64,000 bases of DNA, taken from the NCBI GenBank assembly GCA_963513935.1, contig OY740777.1:16231092-16295091 (forward strand), written 5' to 3'. Source of the DNA: Aphrophora alni (lineage: Eukaryota; Arthropoda; Insecta; Hemiptera; Aphrophoridae). A model generated the notes under the pieces. It was not told the DNA's origin, ran no database searches, and saw only the letters and a program-made list of their open reading frames with translations. Position numbers and translations under genes: made by a program. How positions within the stretch are numbered: the first letter of the stretch is position 1; each line of letters opens with the position of its first letter. Positions 53,265 through 64,000 of the stretch are shown in pieces.

Positions 53265-53775
53265 TAATATCAGGTTCTTGACCAACTCTTGTTCTTTTAC
53301 GACCCTCAAACTATTAGAATATTCGAGGATTAGGAGTCTTTATTTTATGCTCTTTTCTATAATTTATTAATAGGACGGTGATAGCTGAAAGGGATTTTCT
53401 TATTAAAAAAAAAACAATCAAAAACAATTTAGAAAACACAAATCATAAACTATCAGTATTACCTAATGATATAAATAAAATTTGATGATAAACATACATA
53501 CCATTATTTGTATAAACGAGCGCACAGGGATCACTTAAATGAATTTTAGCCTGGCAATCCCTCAGATACCTAGCTGGATCTACACTTTGTTCATGTAGTC
53601 TTAACATAGATTCCTCTCTTTCATCTTTCCTATCATGTCTCTCTTGACCAAATTTTGTTCTTTTTCGAATCTGACACTTTAGAGTATTCGAGGGCTAATG
53701 GTCTTTATTTTGTCCTCTTCTTCCTTTTTTAATAAGGCGATCTTGATCGAACGGTTTTCTGCATCTAAACAAGAA
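53265..53775 (-). repeat. Two R-A copies in series
   Basis: About 53265-53420 and 53565-53775 each read the minus-strand R-A order ('ttgaccaactcttgttctt', 'attcgagg', 'tttattttatgctctt'). The second includes the seed region as 'gtagtcttaacatagattc', unexpanded and mutated. The interval 53420-53565 is probably the repeat's own body. Confidence 0.65.
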
Positions 53776-54525
53776 AAAAAAACTATTGTATATTCTGGGT
53801 GTTAAAAACCATGTGTTTTTTGTATAGCAGGTATTTGTCGATTTTAGAACAGAAAAAGTGTTTCGCATCTTAGTCCTTTACTCAATTTTGCTTTTACAGT
53901 TCCTATTTTACTTATAAAATAAAAAAAGGGTGTTTTGAGAAGAGTGTTTAAAACATGTTAACACTAATAAAGACTATAAATAATTTATATTGACACCACC
54001 AACATTTTTTAACATTTATTTTGATTTCCATAAATATTTCAAAGTAATGTTACAATGGGGACTAGTTTCGGGCGCAGGATAGGCAAAACGGCTACAGCGT
54101 TGGTTAATTATTGTATATCATTTCCAGAGCAGGGGACATCAATTTTCTAATCTATTATAGAGTGATACTAAATTTCTCTGCAATAATTAAGATACTGATT
54201 ATTGATATAAAATTTTTTTTAACATGTGTTCGAAAACGCTTCATTTTCAACCTTATAGGCTAATTATATTGAGCCCAAGCTTGTGAATCCTAGCTGAATC
54301 TACGTATTTTTTATATGCTTTTCTTTAACTCGCTATGGTTGGTGCCGGTTAAATTGTTTATGCGGGTTGCATTCTGAGAAGTCGCTACTCCGTGAAGGGG
54401 CTCAGTAATGAAATGAATAATAAGTTGAAATTTAATCAAGTAGTTGTGTTGTTAACTATTAGTTATTGTTTATTATTACTTTATTAAAATTGATTAAAGT
54501 TCGTTATTGGATGTATTTTACAGGA
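53775..54525. other. Intergenic, no gene seen
   Basis: Only a short R-A fragment near 54270-54315 ('gaatcctagctgaatctacg') is recognisable. Confidence 0.4.
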
Positions 54526-54885
54526 AAAAATATAATAGAAAAGTTTTTAATGCGCATTTTACCCCGTTTATACTAAAGCGATTTTTCCGTCATTGCAACT
54601 TTGAATGCATGTAACTAGAAAGCGAAGCCATTTATCGAAAAACTGCTTTCACCATCGTTTTCCTTGACAAAATTTACATGAAAAGCATGTATCACATGTA
54701 CAATTTTCTATACAAAATAAGTTTGATTCAATATGGCGAATCCAAGATGGCGGACAAAATTTCAAACCTACAAAAAAGTATAATTTTTTTTAAAACTACG
54801 TAGATCCGCATTTGTTTCTCCCTTCAAGTACCTCTCAGTATAAAGCTGTTTCCATACTTAAAAATCACCCTGTATATTACAATAC
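54525..54885. repeat. Dispersed repeat C, uninterrupted copy
   Basis: Collinear with 29015-29045 joined to 29763-30085, and it shows the empty site of the retrotransposon relic at 29033-29762 ('ataatagaaaagtttttaat'). It ends 'aaaatcaccctgtata', a TACAGGGTG-type terminus. Confidence 0.7.
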
Positions 54886-55327
54886 AATTTAACATTTCCT
54901 ACAAGGCTCAAGATATCAAATCTTCTTGTATTGATGGGAAGTATCATAATGACGTCTATAAACTAGTTTTCTTTAATGAATTACTATGGTTCCATTTCAC
55001 CTTTGGAGCAGAAATCAGAGGCAAATATTTCGCTTGGCGTGAAAAACTGTCGTTTTAGGTTACTTTTAAAAATTGTAACCCCCCCCATTTCCCTAAGTGA
55101 TTTTAGGGGTAAAATTATCCTAGTGCGGTTTTAATTATCCTTTATAATTAATTCTATACTAGTTATGGGAAACTAAAAATGCATAAACTAACGTAGGTGT
55201 GTTTGCACGATGTTACTTAACCTAATTTCAGTTGGTGGTTGAATTATTTAGAATCCGTTATAACTAATTCATGTTTCACTGGGCGGGGTCCCAACAGTAG
55301 TGGCAGAGTTGTAACGGACTTAACAAG

Positions 55328-55358
55328 ATGCAGAGAAAAATACCAGAACATATGACTT
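55328..55358 (+). CDS. Candidate first coding exon of the DM9 gene
   Basis: 'aacaag' precedes an ATG; the ten codons MQRKIPEHMT end in phase 1 at a good donor, 'gactt|gtaagt'. Joined to the exon at 57274 (which needs one base before GT) it makes a Cys codon and keeps the frame open into the DM9 domain. The phase match and donor support it, but the exon is short and a different upstream exon is possible. Confidence 0.35.
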
Positions 55359-55379
55359 GTAAGTTGTATTTTTAATTTT

Positions 55380-57273
55380 CACTCTCTAAATTAATAAGAA
55401 GAGATAACATATTTTGAGAATTTCATCTCTTCATTATCTTGTCTTTATGCATATTAAGCCAGATGTAGGCTATTCAACTATAATTAAACTTTTAACAAAC
55501 CGTTAACGTACCCCTTCAAAATAATTTCTCCTGTTGTTCCAAACTCAGTTAGCGTTAACGTACCGTTAAAAATTAAATAATTAGTTTTCAGCCTAGAACT
55601 ACAAAGATACATTTTAAAATTTAAATATTGAATTTATAAATTGTATTAGTATAATATTATTGTGTTTATAAATATAAAATATACTACAAGAATGAATAAT
55701 ATTATGTAGTAGTTTCTTTAAACACTGCTATCAATATAAGAGGGGGGAAATTTACACAAACTTTTTCACTAATTCCAGAAAACCAAACGAACTATTCATT
55801 ACCAAAAACGTCATTTTCTATAGTTATCAATCTAAAAGAGAAAATAAACTATGGACTATAAACTAATAAATTAACTATTTTCTATGGACGCCATTTTTTG
55901 AAAAATATTTATATATTTAAATAAGGATCTAAACTTTCCAAATAGTTATAAACAGTTTCAATATTTTTTTTATCATGATTTTCTAAAATTATATTTAACA
56001 AATATATTTTATCAGATTTTTATTTTCTACAATTTTAGTTTGAATTTTTATTTTTTAATGTTATTTTACCAACTTATAAAAAAAATTAATATTTAAATTA
56101 TTTTTTATGAAAAAACCATTTTGAAACCGTTACAGGAAAAATTTTCTTGGTTGTTTTAAACAATTACCAACAAGTTATGTTTCTCGTTTTTTGTTAATAA
56201 TTCAATTATCCTTTGACCTACAGAAAAAAATTTAAAGTATTTTGTTTTTCCTTTGTATCTTGTAAATATTTTGTAATATTAATGGTTTTTCAAGATATTC
56301 AAATATAAAATTTTAAACGTGTTGGAAAATATACAAAAGTCTTGTTTTTCTAGTATACTGGTAACTACAAATAACACATGTTGACTCAATATAATACTAT
56401 CTATTTCCAATGATATAATATAGTTTGTTTTTTTTTAACACAAAATGGCCGACAGACATAAAAAGAAGCGTTTTCGGACCTATCTTTATATACGCTTTTG
56501 TGTTATTTTTAGGTGTAAAATCGGCTCCTGAAATAAACACAAAATTTTCGTGCAATTTTAGACAAATCTGTATAAAACAACTGATGAGTTGAGAGGAGAT
56601 GACGCACAAACTCTGCTTATACATTCTTGAAATTATGGCAAACAATAGTTCTTTCAGGTGTCTACCAAACAGCTTGTAGTAAAATATTCTAGGGTAAACT
56701 TTTTAAAAAAGTAGGGTGGTAAAAAGCAGTTCTAGCACTTTGTAAACTTGAAATCCCTATCATTTTCGATAGGATGAACCTTTTAAGATCCAGTTTGCGG
56801 CACTGTGTTCTACTAACAAAGACCTTTAATTTGATGTACATATCGACCTATGCTCTCATTTAAGATTTTCTTCTGACTTCCTGTGGGGCGTCCCCCATTG
56901 GACTTGGACAGTCAGTGAGCACATCAAAGCCAAGGTATTTAGGTCCAATATGGAATGTGGAGTTACATTTTTTAACTTAAAGCATATAAAAAAAGTTAGG
57001 GGGGAGGGACTTAAAACTCACCCTGTATGTATTTTGTTATGATATTTTTATAAAATATTTAAGAAAGGGCACTAGTAAATGACATCCACCGTATTTAAAA
57101 AAATAATCTTTTATAATGTTCAATGGTGTGAAAAATTTAATTTACCATAAAGCACCAGCCATTTTGAAACTGATTAAATAGTAAGAGAAGCAGGTAATAT
57201 TAAGCAGATATTTTATTACAAAAAGACATCATAACTAATTATAAACTGTCTTTCCTTCGATATTGAAAAACAG
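55380..57273. other. Putative first intron of the DM9 gene, repeats only
   Basis: AT-rich. About 56000-56570 belongs to the repeat family of 7.6-9.4 kb ('aaaatggccgacagacata'). About 56760-56900 is a single arm of the foldback found at 26925-27937 ('ttgatgtacatatcgacc', 'ggggcgtcccccattgg'). Near 57020 there is a 'caccctgtatgtat' terminus. Confidence 0.5.
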
Positions 57274-57494
57274 GTTGGAGAAAACACAGTCGTAAGAAGT
57301 TCACATTTGTCCTTGGTCCTATCAACCACGTACCCAGTGATGCAGTCTTTGCTGGAAAAGACAAAGAAGGAGGAGTATTGTATGCTGGCAGAGCATATCA
57401 TGAATGTGCATTATTACCTGGGTATATATCACCTAAACACGGAGGAGCATTTGTGTCTTGTAAAGGGCAGGAGTATTCTAAAATGGAATTTGAG
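57274..57494 (+). CDS. DM9-repeat (DUF3421) domain exon
   Basis: 221-nt exon between 'gatattgaaaaacag' and 'tttgag|gttagc', phase 1 in and phase 0 out. It reads WRKHSRKKFTFVLG, then a DM9 unit: PINHVPSDAVFAGKDKEG, GVLYAGRAYHECALLPGYI, SPKHGGAFVSCKGQEYSK, MEFE. The order VP-x-DAV-x-AG-x-D, LY-x-GRAYH, LLPG and GQE....(F/Y)E is diagnostic of the family. DM9 proteins are small cytosolic lectin-like proteins; some bivalve members bind mannose and act in pathogen recognition, and fly members are mostly uncharacterised. The exon ends where the motif continues with (V/I)L, and the exon at 63975 supplies IL. An R-A copy starts just past the donor. Confidence 0.85.
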
Positions 57495-57554
57495 GTTAGC
57501 GAATTATTTTTTTACGCCGAAAAATTTCTTAATCTTAATCACCGATTTAAAAAC

Positions 57555-57745
57555 AAAGAAGAAAATAATATAAAGACCTTAGCCCTCGAAAAATTTAATA
57601 GCATCAGGATCGGAAAAGAACAAGAGTTGGTTAAAACCTAATAGGAAAAATGAAAGAGAGGGATCTAACCCAAGATTACATGAAAAAAGTTGTAGATCCA
57701 GTTAGGTTCCTTCGGGATTGCCATGCACGTACTGGCGCTTAAGTG
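57555..57745 (+). repeat. R-A copy with an unexpanded seed
   Basis: Near-consensus R-A: 'gaacaagagttggttaaaac', 'gatctaacccaagattac' and 'tgtagatccagttagg'. It serves as the best unexpanded reference for the CCTAA-bearing copies. Frames that run from the DM9 exon into this repeat (57307-57573, 57378-57641) are read-through. Confidence 0.85.
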
Positions 57746-58655
57746 ACATCAATATTCATAGAGCAAGAAGTAACAATAAATAATACTATATATTATACTG
57801 TACACTTTGAACAAAACACACCCATACATAGCAATAATATAAATTATAAGCTTTATAAGTGGCTTGTTTCTAGTTTTTCATGCATTGCGATTATAGAGGT
57901 AGTAAAAAAGTAACCCTGAGAATTTTTTGAGTTAAAACTAGAGGTTTTACGAAATTTTTAAAACATCATACTTTTTTCTAATACAAATGCTAGCTCCTAA
58001 TGGGAAGCGCCATTTTTATCACAATTTTGGATGTAACTAATTATTTAAAGACTTTTTATTTTAATGTTCCCATTAGAAAATTCAGAGTTGGTCACCATAT
58101 TGAAAAAAAATGGCTGTTATGAAAAATTTGGTAATACCTCTAGTTTGAATTCACAAAATCCTGGGTGTTACCTTCCATAGTTTTTTGTACCGTATTTATC
58201 AAATAAAACAGTGGTCACACCTGTTTCAATCACTCTTTAAATAAACCCTAGAATGTTAACTATCTTGTTCGAAAATAACTAAATTTTAGTCCACTAGCGA
58301 TAGATCTTGGTGGCTCTTTGATCCAACTATTTGTAAGGAGAAACGATTGAATCAATATTTATATTTAACTCTTATTCAATGTGAATATACATGAGTTATA
58401 TAAAATTTTAGAGGAAATCAAAAACGCCATAATCATGTAACTATTTATAAATAATGTATTTTATATTTCTATAACAAAATGAAACTTGAAAAGGTATAAA
58501 TGAAAACATCATAAAAGTAGTGACAGAGTAAGTTTTTTATTTTTGACGGAAAAAAATCTGGTGGGAAACTTTTTAAAACCGGTAAAATTTCATTTTAAGT
58601 TTGATTTTTACTAATGCTCTTTATTTCTTGTTTAATATTTTAGAGCGCAGGCTTC
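57745..58655. other. DM9 intron with a small foldback element
   Basis: 57911-58170 is an inverted repeat: 'aaaactagaggttttacgaa' faces 'ttggtaatacctctagttt', and the outer ends 'taaccctgagaatttttt' face 'aaaatcctgggtgtta'. Half of the same family is at about 28905-28960. No exon is seen in the remainder. Confidence 0.6.
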
Positions 58656-58925
58656 TTAGTCAGAGCATACCTTACCTTCAGGGACTCAATTTAGTGAATA
58701 CGAGTTGAGCTAGATCTAGATATTTTTTCATGTAGTCTTGGGTTAGATCTCTCTCTTCTATCCTTCAGATCTCTCTTAACCAGCTCTATTCTTTTTCCAA
58801 CCCTGACACTACTTCAATATTCGATGCCTAGGGCTCTTTATTTTATGCTCTATTATTCCTTTTTTTTTTTTTTAATAATGTGATAATGACAAGAGGTTTT
58901 AACCTTTAAACAACAAGAAATTCAA
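58655..58925 (-). repeat. R-A copy on the minus strand, unexpanded
   Basis: 'tcatgtagtcttgggttaga' followed by 'tctctctcttctatcctt' and 'cttaaccagctctattctt'. The seed is a single GGGTTAG. Confidence 0.8.
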
Positions 58926-60595
58926 AAAATTAATAATAAAAAAGTGCCAATACCTTGGATACATACTTTTTCAAGTAGCCGCCATTTTAAAAACTGACAA
59001 TACTTTTTTTAACTTGTACATTAATCATGTGGACTATTTATAAAATTATGTGGACTATTTACTGCAAAACCATTTGTTTTGAAAGATGATTAAAGATATT
59101 TTACTTGCAAAAGTACTAAAAATTCCAGCTATTGTAGCTGATTATCTCACAGTTTAAAATTATCTTTTTAATAAATTTTATTTGAATAGTACCTCCCTTA
59201 TTTATATCACACGAAATGAGTTTGGGGCACCAATGAATGCAGATTTTACACTCGTACAAAGTAAGCTATTGCAGAAAGATGAAGAAACACAACATCAAAC
59301 TACATTTTCAAAATTTTAATATTAGCCAACATTATGAACTTTAAAGACCTATTTTCTGGTTAATAAACTTGCCCAAAGGATTGTAAAACCTTGCCTACGT
59401 ATCAAATTATAACTAGGACTAAAATTGAATCCCCTAGAGTGTTTACTAGCATACACACACATACATGGTTATCCTACACTTAAAAAAAACTAATTGTTTA
59501 AATATTAATTTATAAGATAGAATAAAACCTGAACACAAGATCTCACAAAAATTATGTTTACTTAAACAAATGCATTTCAACTACAAAGTCGCCATCCTCA
59601 GTGATACGTGAGCTACAATAACTAAATTATAACTGTACTTTAATGCGTTTGATTAAGTAATTTTTGTGAGATCTTGTGTTCGAGTTTTATTCTATCTAAT
59701 ATTATCTCACAAGTCAAGCTCGATATTTATTAATTAATTTATAAGGAAACATTATACATTTCTGTAAACATTACATCAAGTAGAGCATATATTATTTTGT
59801 GTAGGACATCAAAAGGCATCCTCACTGAATCGCTACAGCATATGACTATGTGTGCCCAACTATTGATTATACAGTGATACTTAGCAAAAACTGGTGAAGT
59901 TTTGGGTATACATCCTTCTCTCAACGTTCAGTACATTAGAGAATGGCATGTTTATGGTGTTATAAATAGTTTATTATTTCGGTAGTGTAACAAATAACAA
60001 TACCTTTCAATTCGTCTCAAATAACCACTTGCCCGCTATCTGTATCTAAACTATGAACTAGTTATCTAAACTTTACCTTCGGCAAACTAGATAAAAATAA
60101 AAACGGCTGATCTCTACCAAAACCAACAAAAAAAAAACCTAGCAGCCATGCATACAATGTGCCAGAACTCTGTGAGAGTAAATAAGTAGATAAGCTGAGC
60201 TATCTTAAAAGGAAAATTTAAACCGAACTATTAAGATGTAGTGTATGAGTGAAATTAAAGAATCCTTTTTTTGCACAACAAAGTTTGAATTTTCTATATT
60301 TAGAAACAAAATGTGAAGTTTCCTATTTAATTAAGTTGAAGTGGAGCATTATTTGTGATTCGATGGAGTGATCAGACAATACTTAAGTGATGACAACGTT
60401 ACCATGAAACAGGACAAAAGATAAGTTTAGAATAATAACTTACATATTTAAATTTTGTCATGTATATTAGCTTCATTAATAGTTCAGCAGATGAAAGGTT
60501 CTTGTATGATTTACTACAATAAAATGGCACTAAATCAAAACAAGAATGCTGCTATAAATACTGCATTATGCCTGTCATATTACAAAAGTACATTA
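58925..60595. other. DM9 intron, no exon seen
   Basis: Contains a small foldback at 59520-59697 of the 35665-36403 family ('gaacacaagatctcacaaaa' facing 'ttttgtgagatcttgtgttc'). The minus-strand frame at 59739-59924 has no recognisable motif. Confidence 0.5.
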
Positions 60596-60598
60596 TGA

Positions 60599-60950
60599 AC
60601 TTGGTACCCAGTTGGTAGGTCCTTTCTTTATAGAAGGCAATTTAAATGCTGCATCCATACTAACTTCAAAACATGTTTGGAGAAAATCTTCAGAATATCT
60701 GGTTTCAACAAGACAGAGCGCCACCACACTATGGCATACAAGTAAGAGAATATTAAAACACTGTTTTTTCACAACGGTGGATCGGTAGGCGGGGGACTGT
60801 ACAGTGGCCAGCCTGTTCACCAGATCTGTCTCCAAGACAAGGAATACTTCAATGCTTCCTCCAGTTACCCAGCAAAATTCTGTAAATAGTTTGTATGTGC
60901 GTCTTTCCAACTGTCAAATAACCGGAGGAGGACAATTCGAACATTTACTC
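60599..60950 (+). pseudogene. IS630-Tc1-mariner superfamily transposase relic (C-terminal part)
   Basis: Across shifting plus-strand frames it reads VGPFFIEGNLNAASI, then NIWFQQDRAPPHYGIQVREY, then FSQRWIGRRGTVQWPACSPD and LSP. Near 60930 it ends GGGQFEHLL and a stop. These are the hallmark catalytic-core and terminal motifs of an insect DDE transposase group. Stops and shifts show it is dead. The following sequence to about 61150 is the transposon's 3' part, which also occurs at 56760-56900 and in the intron 1 foldback at 27 kb. The minus-strand frames at 60593-61062 are shadows. Confidence 0.75.
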
Positions 60951-61149
60951 TGAAAATATTTGATAAGTAAACATCTCCTTTTTTTAGTAAAACCTTTGCA
61001 CATCTGCCATTTTGTACTGGATCAACCTTTTGAAGTGAGGTTTGCTGCATTAAACTCTGCATGTAAAGCTCTTTAAAGTGATATACAACTTGGCCTATGC
61101 TTTCATTGTACTTCCTGATGGAACGTCCCTTCCTGGTCCTACACTGTCA

Positions 61150-62357
61150 CTCATGGTGTGTAAGAATAGCTCTTTAGATTCATAGTGTAAGTCCAGGTTT
61201 TCAGCTATCCAGTGTCATTTAAACAACAAATATTAAACCGGTGAAGGACTTTCTTTACACTCGGTATATATGTAGAGCAATTTTTTCAATCAAAAGTCGC
61301 AGTTAAATTAATAAAAAAGATTACATTAAGCATTTGTTAGATAATTTTACATATTCTAAGTGAACATTTACAGATCTTCAAATGCAATAGTTGAAAAACT
61401 AGAAATTTACAAACTTTGTTGCCAAATTTTACACATTATAAATAGAACGAAACCTTTCTTTCTTTAAAGTGTCATTATTATTAAATTTACAGCTGCAGAA
61501 TTTGTTAAGATTGCCACAAACAATAGAACTGAGTTTGAGTTTTAGTACTGAAATATTGTATCACTATATGTACACACATGTTGTAGTTCTAGAATATTAT
61601 GTCAGTTGTTAAGATTTTCCACAACTTGTGGAAACTCCATGACTTTTATTTACATTGATTGCTTTAGTTTTGATATTTACCCGTATGTAAAAAGGGTCAA
61701 GTCTCCAAATTGTAATTAATGTCTGTCTGTCTTTTTTTTTTTTTGATCGACCAACAAAGTGTATGAGGATTCTGTACGAATCGAATACACTTCTGAAAAA
61801 TCTTTGTTAATTCATTTAGTGCAAAATATGTTTGATGGGGGAGAGTGTTTTAGCCAACTCGGTGTAACATTGATAGTTTGCCAATTTATCTGCAGATCAA
61901 CCGCACGAGATAGGTTAGACGTTTACGAGTCGATTTGCCTTGTATTTGTTTGATAATATTTTTTAAAATAAATATATATATTAGATTTAATCGTAAATTG
62001 TTGAAATGTAGTTACACAACTTTGAGCTGGCTACGCTCTCCTTCACCAATGAGTCTTTTTTTTAATTTGATGTAAAATATGTTATTGTAACTTCAACTTA
62101 TTAAAGTTTTCTTAGATGTTGTAAAGGAAGCAGATGTACTGTAACAACATGATTGTAAAATATAAATAGTATTTTTTCAAATTTTTATTATAAGTTTCAC
62201 ATAAATATATATTTTTTTTTATGTATTTTGGTTGTTGTATTGTATTAACAATATTACAGAAAGAATTTTATTGCATAAATATTTTTTAATGGAAACAGTG
62301 TACATGGAATTTTCTCTGCTCTAGGGCCCAGCCTACGCTAACAGTAATACAGTCATA
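61150..62357. other. DM9 intron, no exon supported
   Basis: AT-rich. A 64-codon frame at 61759-61953 and a short frame after the acceptor at 61493 (AEFVKIATNNRTEFEF then a stop) were examined; neither continues the DM9 motif. About 62030-62290 is low-complexity. Confidence 0.4.
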
Positions 62358-63079
62358 CATTTGATGTAGGGTGGGGGTGAGACTCAAGAAGGTGGGGTTC
62401 AGGGAACAAGTAATTGGTCCTGAAGTACCCTTAGTCGGGCCGGGAGGTGTCTGGTAGAAGAAGGTACGGCGAGACAGATGGTTGTGAGGGCTTTTGGCGG
62501 GGAGTGGTGAAAGGTTCTCAGCCCTGAAAAGAGCCCTTGCCGGAAGTAGCCTACAGTACCACGTATAGTGGGGCTCTAGGATTGCTGGGAGCAGGGTTGA
62601 GGGACGGACGGGTCGGATAAGGATGTAGATAGTTTTGGGGAAGCAGTAAGCGATCTCGGCTGAGATTGGCTTCTGCCGGGACTGCCTCCTGGCCTTCCGG
62701 CAGACGATTCGTCGCTCTCAATTCCTCTTGGGCATTGACAGAGTTCTGGTTCCACCCACTATCGCCAGCGCCAAAGCAACTACAATTTCCTTTTCAGGAG
62801 GTGACGTGGGGGAAAACAAGATGCTGCCGTTGCCCGGATTTCTCCGTTTAATTTCCCTTACGGGAGGCAATGGGTTAGTCTTGGAGAGGCAACGATATTG
62901 GCAGTAAAGAGCAGGAGTCAGGTGTTTGAAGAAACAAGACGTATATGGGTTGAACAGCAAGCTGGTAGGTGGCAGGGTCAAGCATCAATTGTTGTTAGTG
63001 TGAACGAGAAGCGAGTGTGAGTGAAAAAAATCAAGTGGAGAGCCAGTTAAGATGGCTGGTCTCCTTGGAGGGTAGAGGT

Positions 63080-63240
63080 GAAGTGATGATGTGATGTGAT
63101 CTACTGGTCGCTAGGTCTCCAGGAGGAGAAGTGATGATGTGATGTGATCTACTGGTCGCTAGGTCTCCAGGAGGAGAAGTGATGAGGTGTTCACTGAAGG
63201 TCTCCAGGAGGAGAAATCAAGATGTGGCTGGTAGGTCTCC
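63080..63240. repeat. 48-bp minisatellite, two exact and two decayed copies
   Basis: Units start at 63080 and 63128 (exact copies with 'gaagtgatgatgtgatgtga' and 'ctactggtcgctaggtctcc'). A third at 63176 diverges after 'gaagtgatga' but regains 'ggtctccaggagga', followed by another decayed piece ending near 63240. Confidence 0.9.
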
Positions 63241-63499
63241 AAGGGAAAGTGATTTTTGGATTTTTTCTGCAGGTACTTATACAATTTTTAGCTCTGCCAG
63301 CTTGTAGCTTAGCTGGCCAAGGACTGGCTGAGTCCTAGACAATGAACTGTCTATTGTATAAGTTCTACATGAAGCGAACCAATCAACGAATGAGGTGGTT
63401 GGGATTGGTTCGGAATAATGTCGCGGAGCGGCATTGTTTGACACCGCAGAATTTTAGATGCTCGACGTGAGCTGTTGGCCAATCAGAGACAAGTTCCGA

Positions 63500-63520
63500 G
63501 TGCGGGGTTTATAAGGTGAG
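63500..63520 (+). promoter_or_regulatory. Candidate TATA box with upstream CCAAT
   Basis: 'ggtttataaggtgag' around 63506-63520, preceded some 30 bp upstream by 'ggccaatcaga'. Spacing and order suit a pol II core promoter of either the proposed LTR or an unmapped host transcript. Confidence 0.35.
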
Positions 63521-63974
63521 ATTGGCCGAAGCAAAGCTGTTTGAGTCCGGGGAATTGATGTGTGTGTTGGCAGGTTTTGCTGTGTGAGTATCGGGAAACT
63601 AGTCAGGTGAACTAGTTCCCTGTTGTGGTGACGTTAACACATTCTCATGTCATTTAATGGTTAGCATCAATAATTGTACGTATCATATAGCATTAACAAG
63701 TCAGTGTAATATTGATTGTAAGTTTAGTTAAATTAATATGAAAGCTGGTTAATGTTATTGCTAATTATTATTACATACTATTTTAATTATAAATATACTT
63801 CAGTTGTGTTTATAATTTTTGTTTCAACAGTAACTTACAACTTATGTTATTAAAATCTATGTGTATATTTATCTTCCGTTATCTATACTAATATTTTGTG
63901 TGACATTTTTATACGCAACATAAATAAACAGTTTAATGACAAAGTTTTTTGTTTGTGTAATGATTTTATTTCAG

Positions 63975-64000
63975 ATACTTCAGACTAATCATTCAGCTTG
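63975..64000 (+). CDS. Next exon of the DM9 gene, cut by the window edge
   Basis: A strong acceptor, 'aatgattttatttcag', ends at 63974. In phase 0, as required by the exon ending at 57494, the visible bases read ILQTNHSA. That completes the DM9 motif end (MEFE joined to IL, matching the family's (F/Y)E(V/I)L). The intron would be 6,480 bp. Only 26 bases are visible, so the call rests on acceptor, phase and motif continuity. Confidence 0.55.

Larger units (their letters stand above)
62362..63639 (+). mobile_element. GC-rich block, possible solo LTR
   Basis: A 1,278-bp block much richer in GC than anything around it starts TGATGTAGGG and ends GTTAACA. CATT flanks both sides (62358-62361 and 63640-63643), so TG...CA ends plus a 4-bp duplication fit a solo LTR. 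Near its right end are a CCAAT sequence (about 63478) and a TATA-like 'gtttataagg' (about 63508), in the order expected of U3 then a short R-U5. A 48-bp tandem repeat lies within. No gag or pol is present. Alternatively it is a CpG-rich promoter of a host transcript. The frames inside are not recognisable. Confidence 0.4.

Noticed and set aside
59739..61062. Minus-strand frames 59739-59924, 60593-60910 and 60865-61062 as genes
   Set aside because: The latter two are antisense to the plus-strand transposase relic; the first has no motif, splice context or homologous pattern.
61493..61545. Short exon after 'aaatttacag' ending AEFVKIATNNRTEFEF and a stop
   Set aside because: Attractive C-terminus-like peptide, but the phase needed (2) does not match the DM9 exon end (0), and no upstream partner is known.
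61759..61953. 64-codon frame as the terminal exon of the DM9 gene
   Set aside because: The sequence does not resemble a DM9 continuation; the exon start at 63975 completes the motif in phase while this does not.

Overview
The window is eukaryotic, AT-rich and repeat-dense, and it looks like an insect. It has spliced genes with GT-AG introns, interstitial arrays of the arthropod telomere motif (TTAGG/CCTAA), mariner and other IS630-Tc1 transposases of insect type, a jockey/I-like retrotransposon, hAT and Harbinger-like MITEs, and many foldback elements. A sap-feeding hemipteran fits, but nothing read here fixes the order or species. || Only two host genes can be supported, both on the plus strand. 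The first is a complete secreted alpha-carbonic anhydrase: seven coding exons from 26859 to 47147, 930 nt of coding sequence, 309 residues. All three zinc-binding histidines, the gatekeeper Glu/Thr pair and the proton-shuttle His are present. The second is the start of a DM9-repeat (DUF3421) protein. It has a convincing exon at 57274-57494, a plausible start exon at 55328-55358, and a next exon that begins at 63975 and runs off the window. || Layout. 1-26.8 kb has no gene: dispersed repeats, a 650-bp CCTAA array inside a dispersed repeat (2.5-3.1 kb), foldback elements (6.9-7.4 and 12.3-13.1 kb), a 'TATACAGGGTG'-ended element (7.6-8.1 kb), a degenerate satellite (13.1-13.8 kb), a higher-order repeat of a 134-bp unit alternating with CCTAA blocks (14.6-15.8 kb), an AT-rich minisatellite (19.1-19.8 kb), a deleted mariner (21.5-22.0 kb), a hAT MITE with an 8-bp target duplication (22.3-22.7 kb) and a Harbinger-like element (24.2-25.1 kb). 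26.8-47.2 kb is the carbonic anhydrase gene, with introns full of mobile elements, including a young 5'-truncated non-LTR retrotransposon in the same orientation (39.6-42.1 kb). 47.2-55.3 kb is a gene desert with a dead mariner, a 24-bp-TIR element and a (CA)n run. 55.3-64 kb holds the DM9 gene; its second visible intron contains transposase debris and a GC-rich block that may be a solo LTR. || The two genes have no evident functional link. The most interesting pattern is that several telomere-like arrays start at the same internal position of one dispersed repeat family (called R-A here). Unexpanded copies of R-A carry a single seed at that position, which suggests the arrays grow from a mobile repeat and are not relics of telomeres. 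Coordinates of decayed repeats are approximate, and family names were assigned by eye without database searches.
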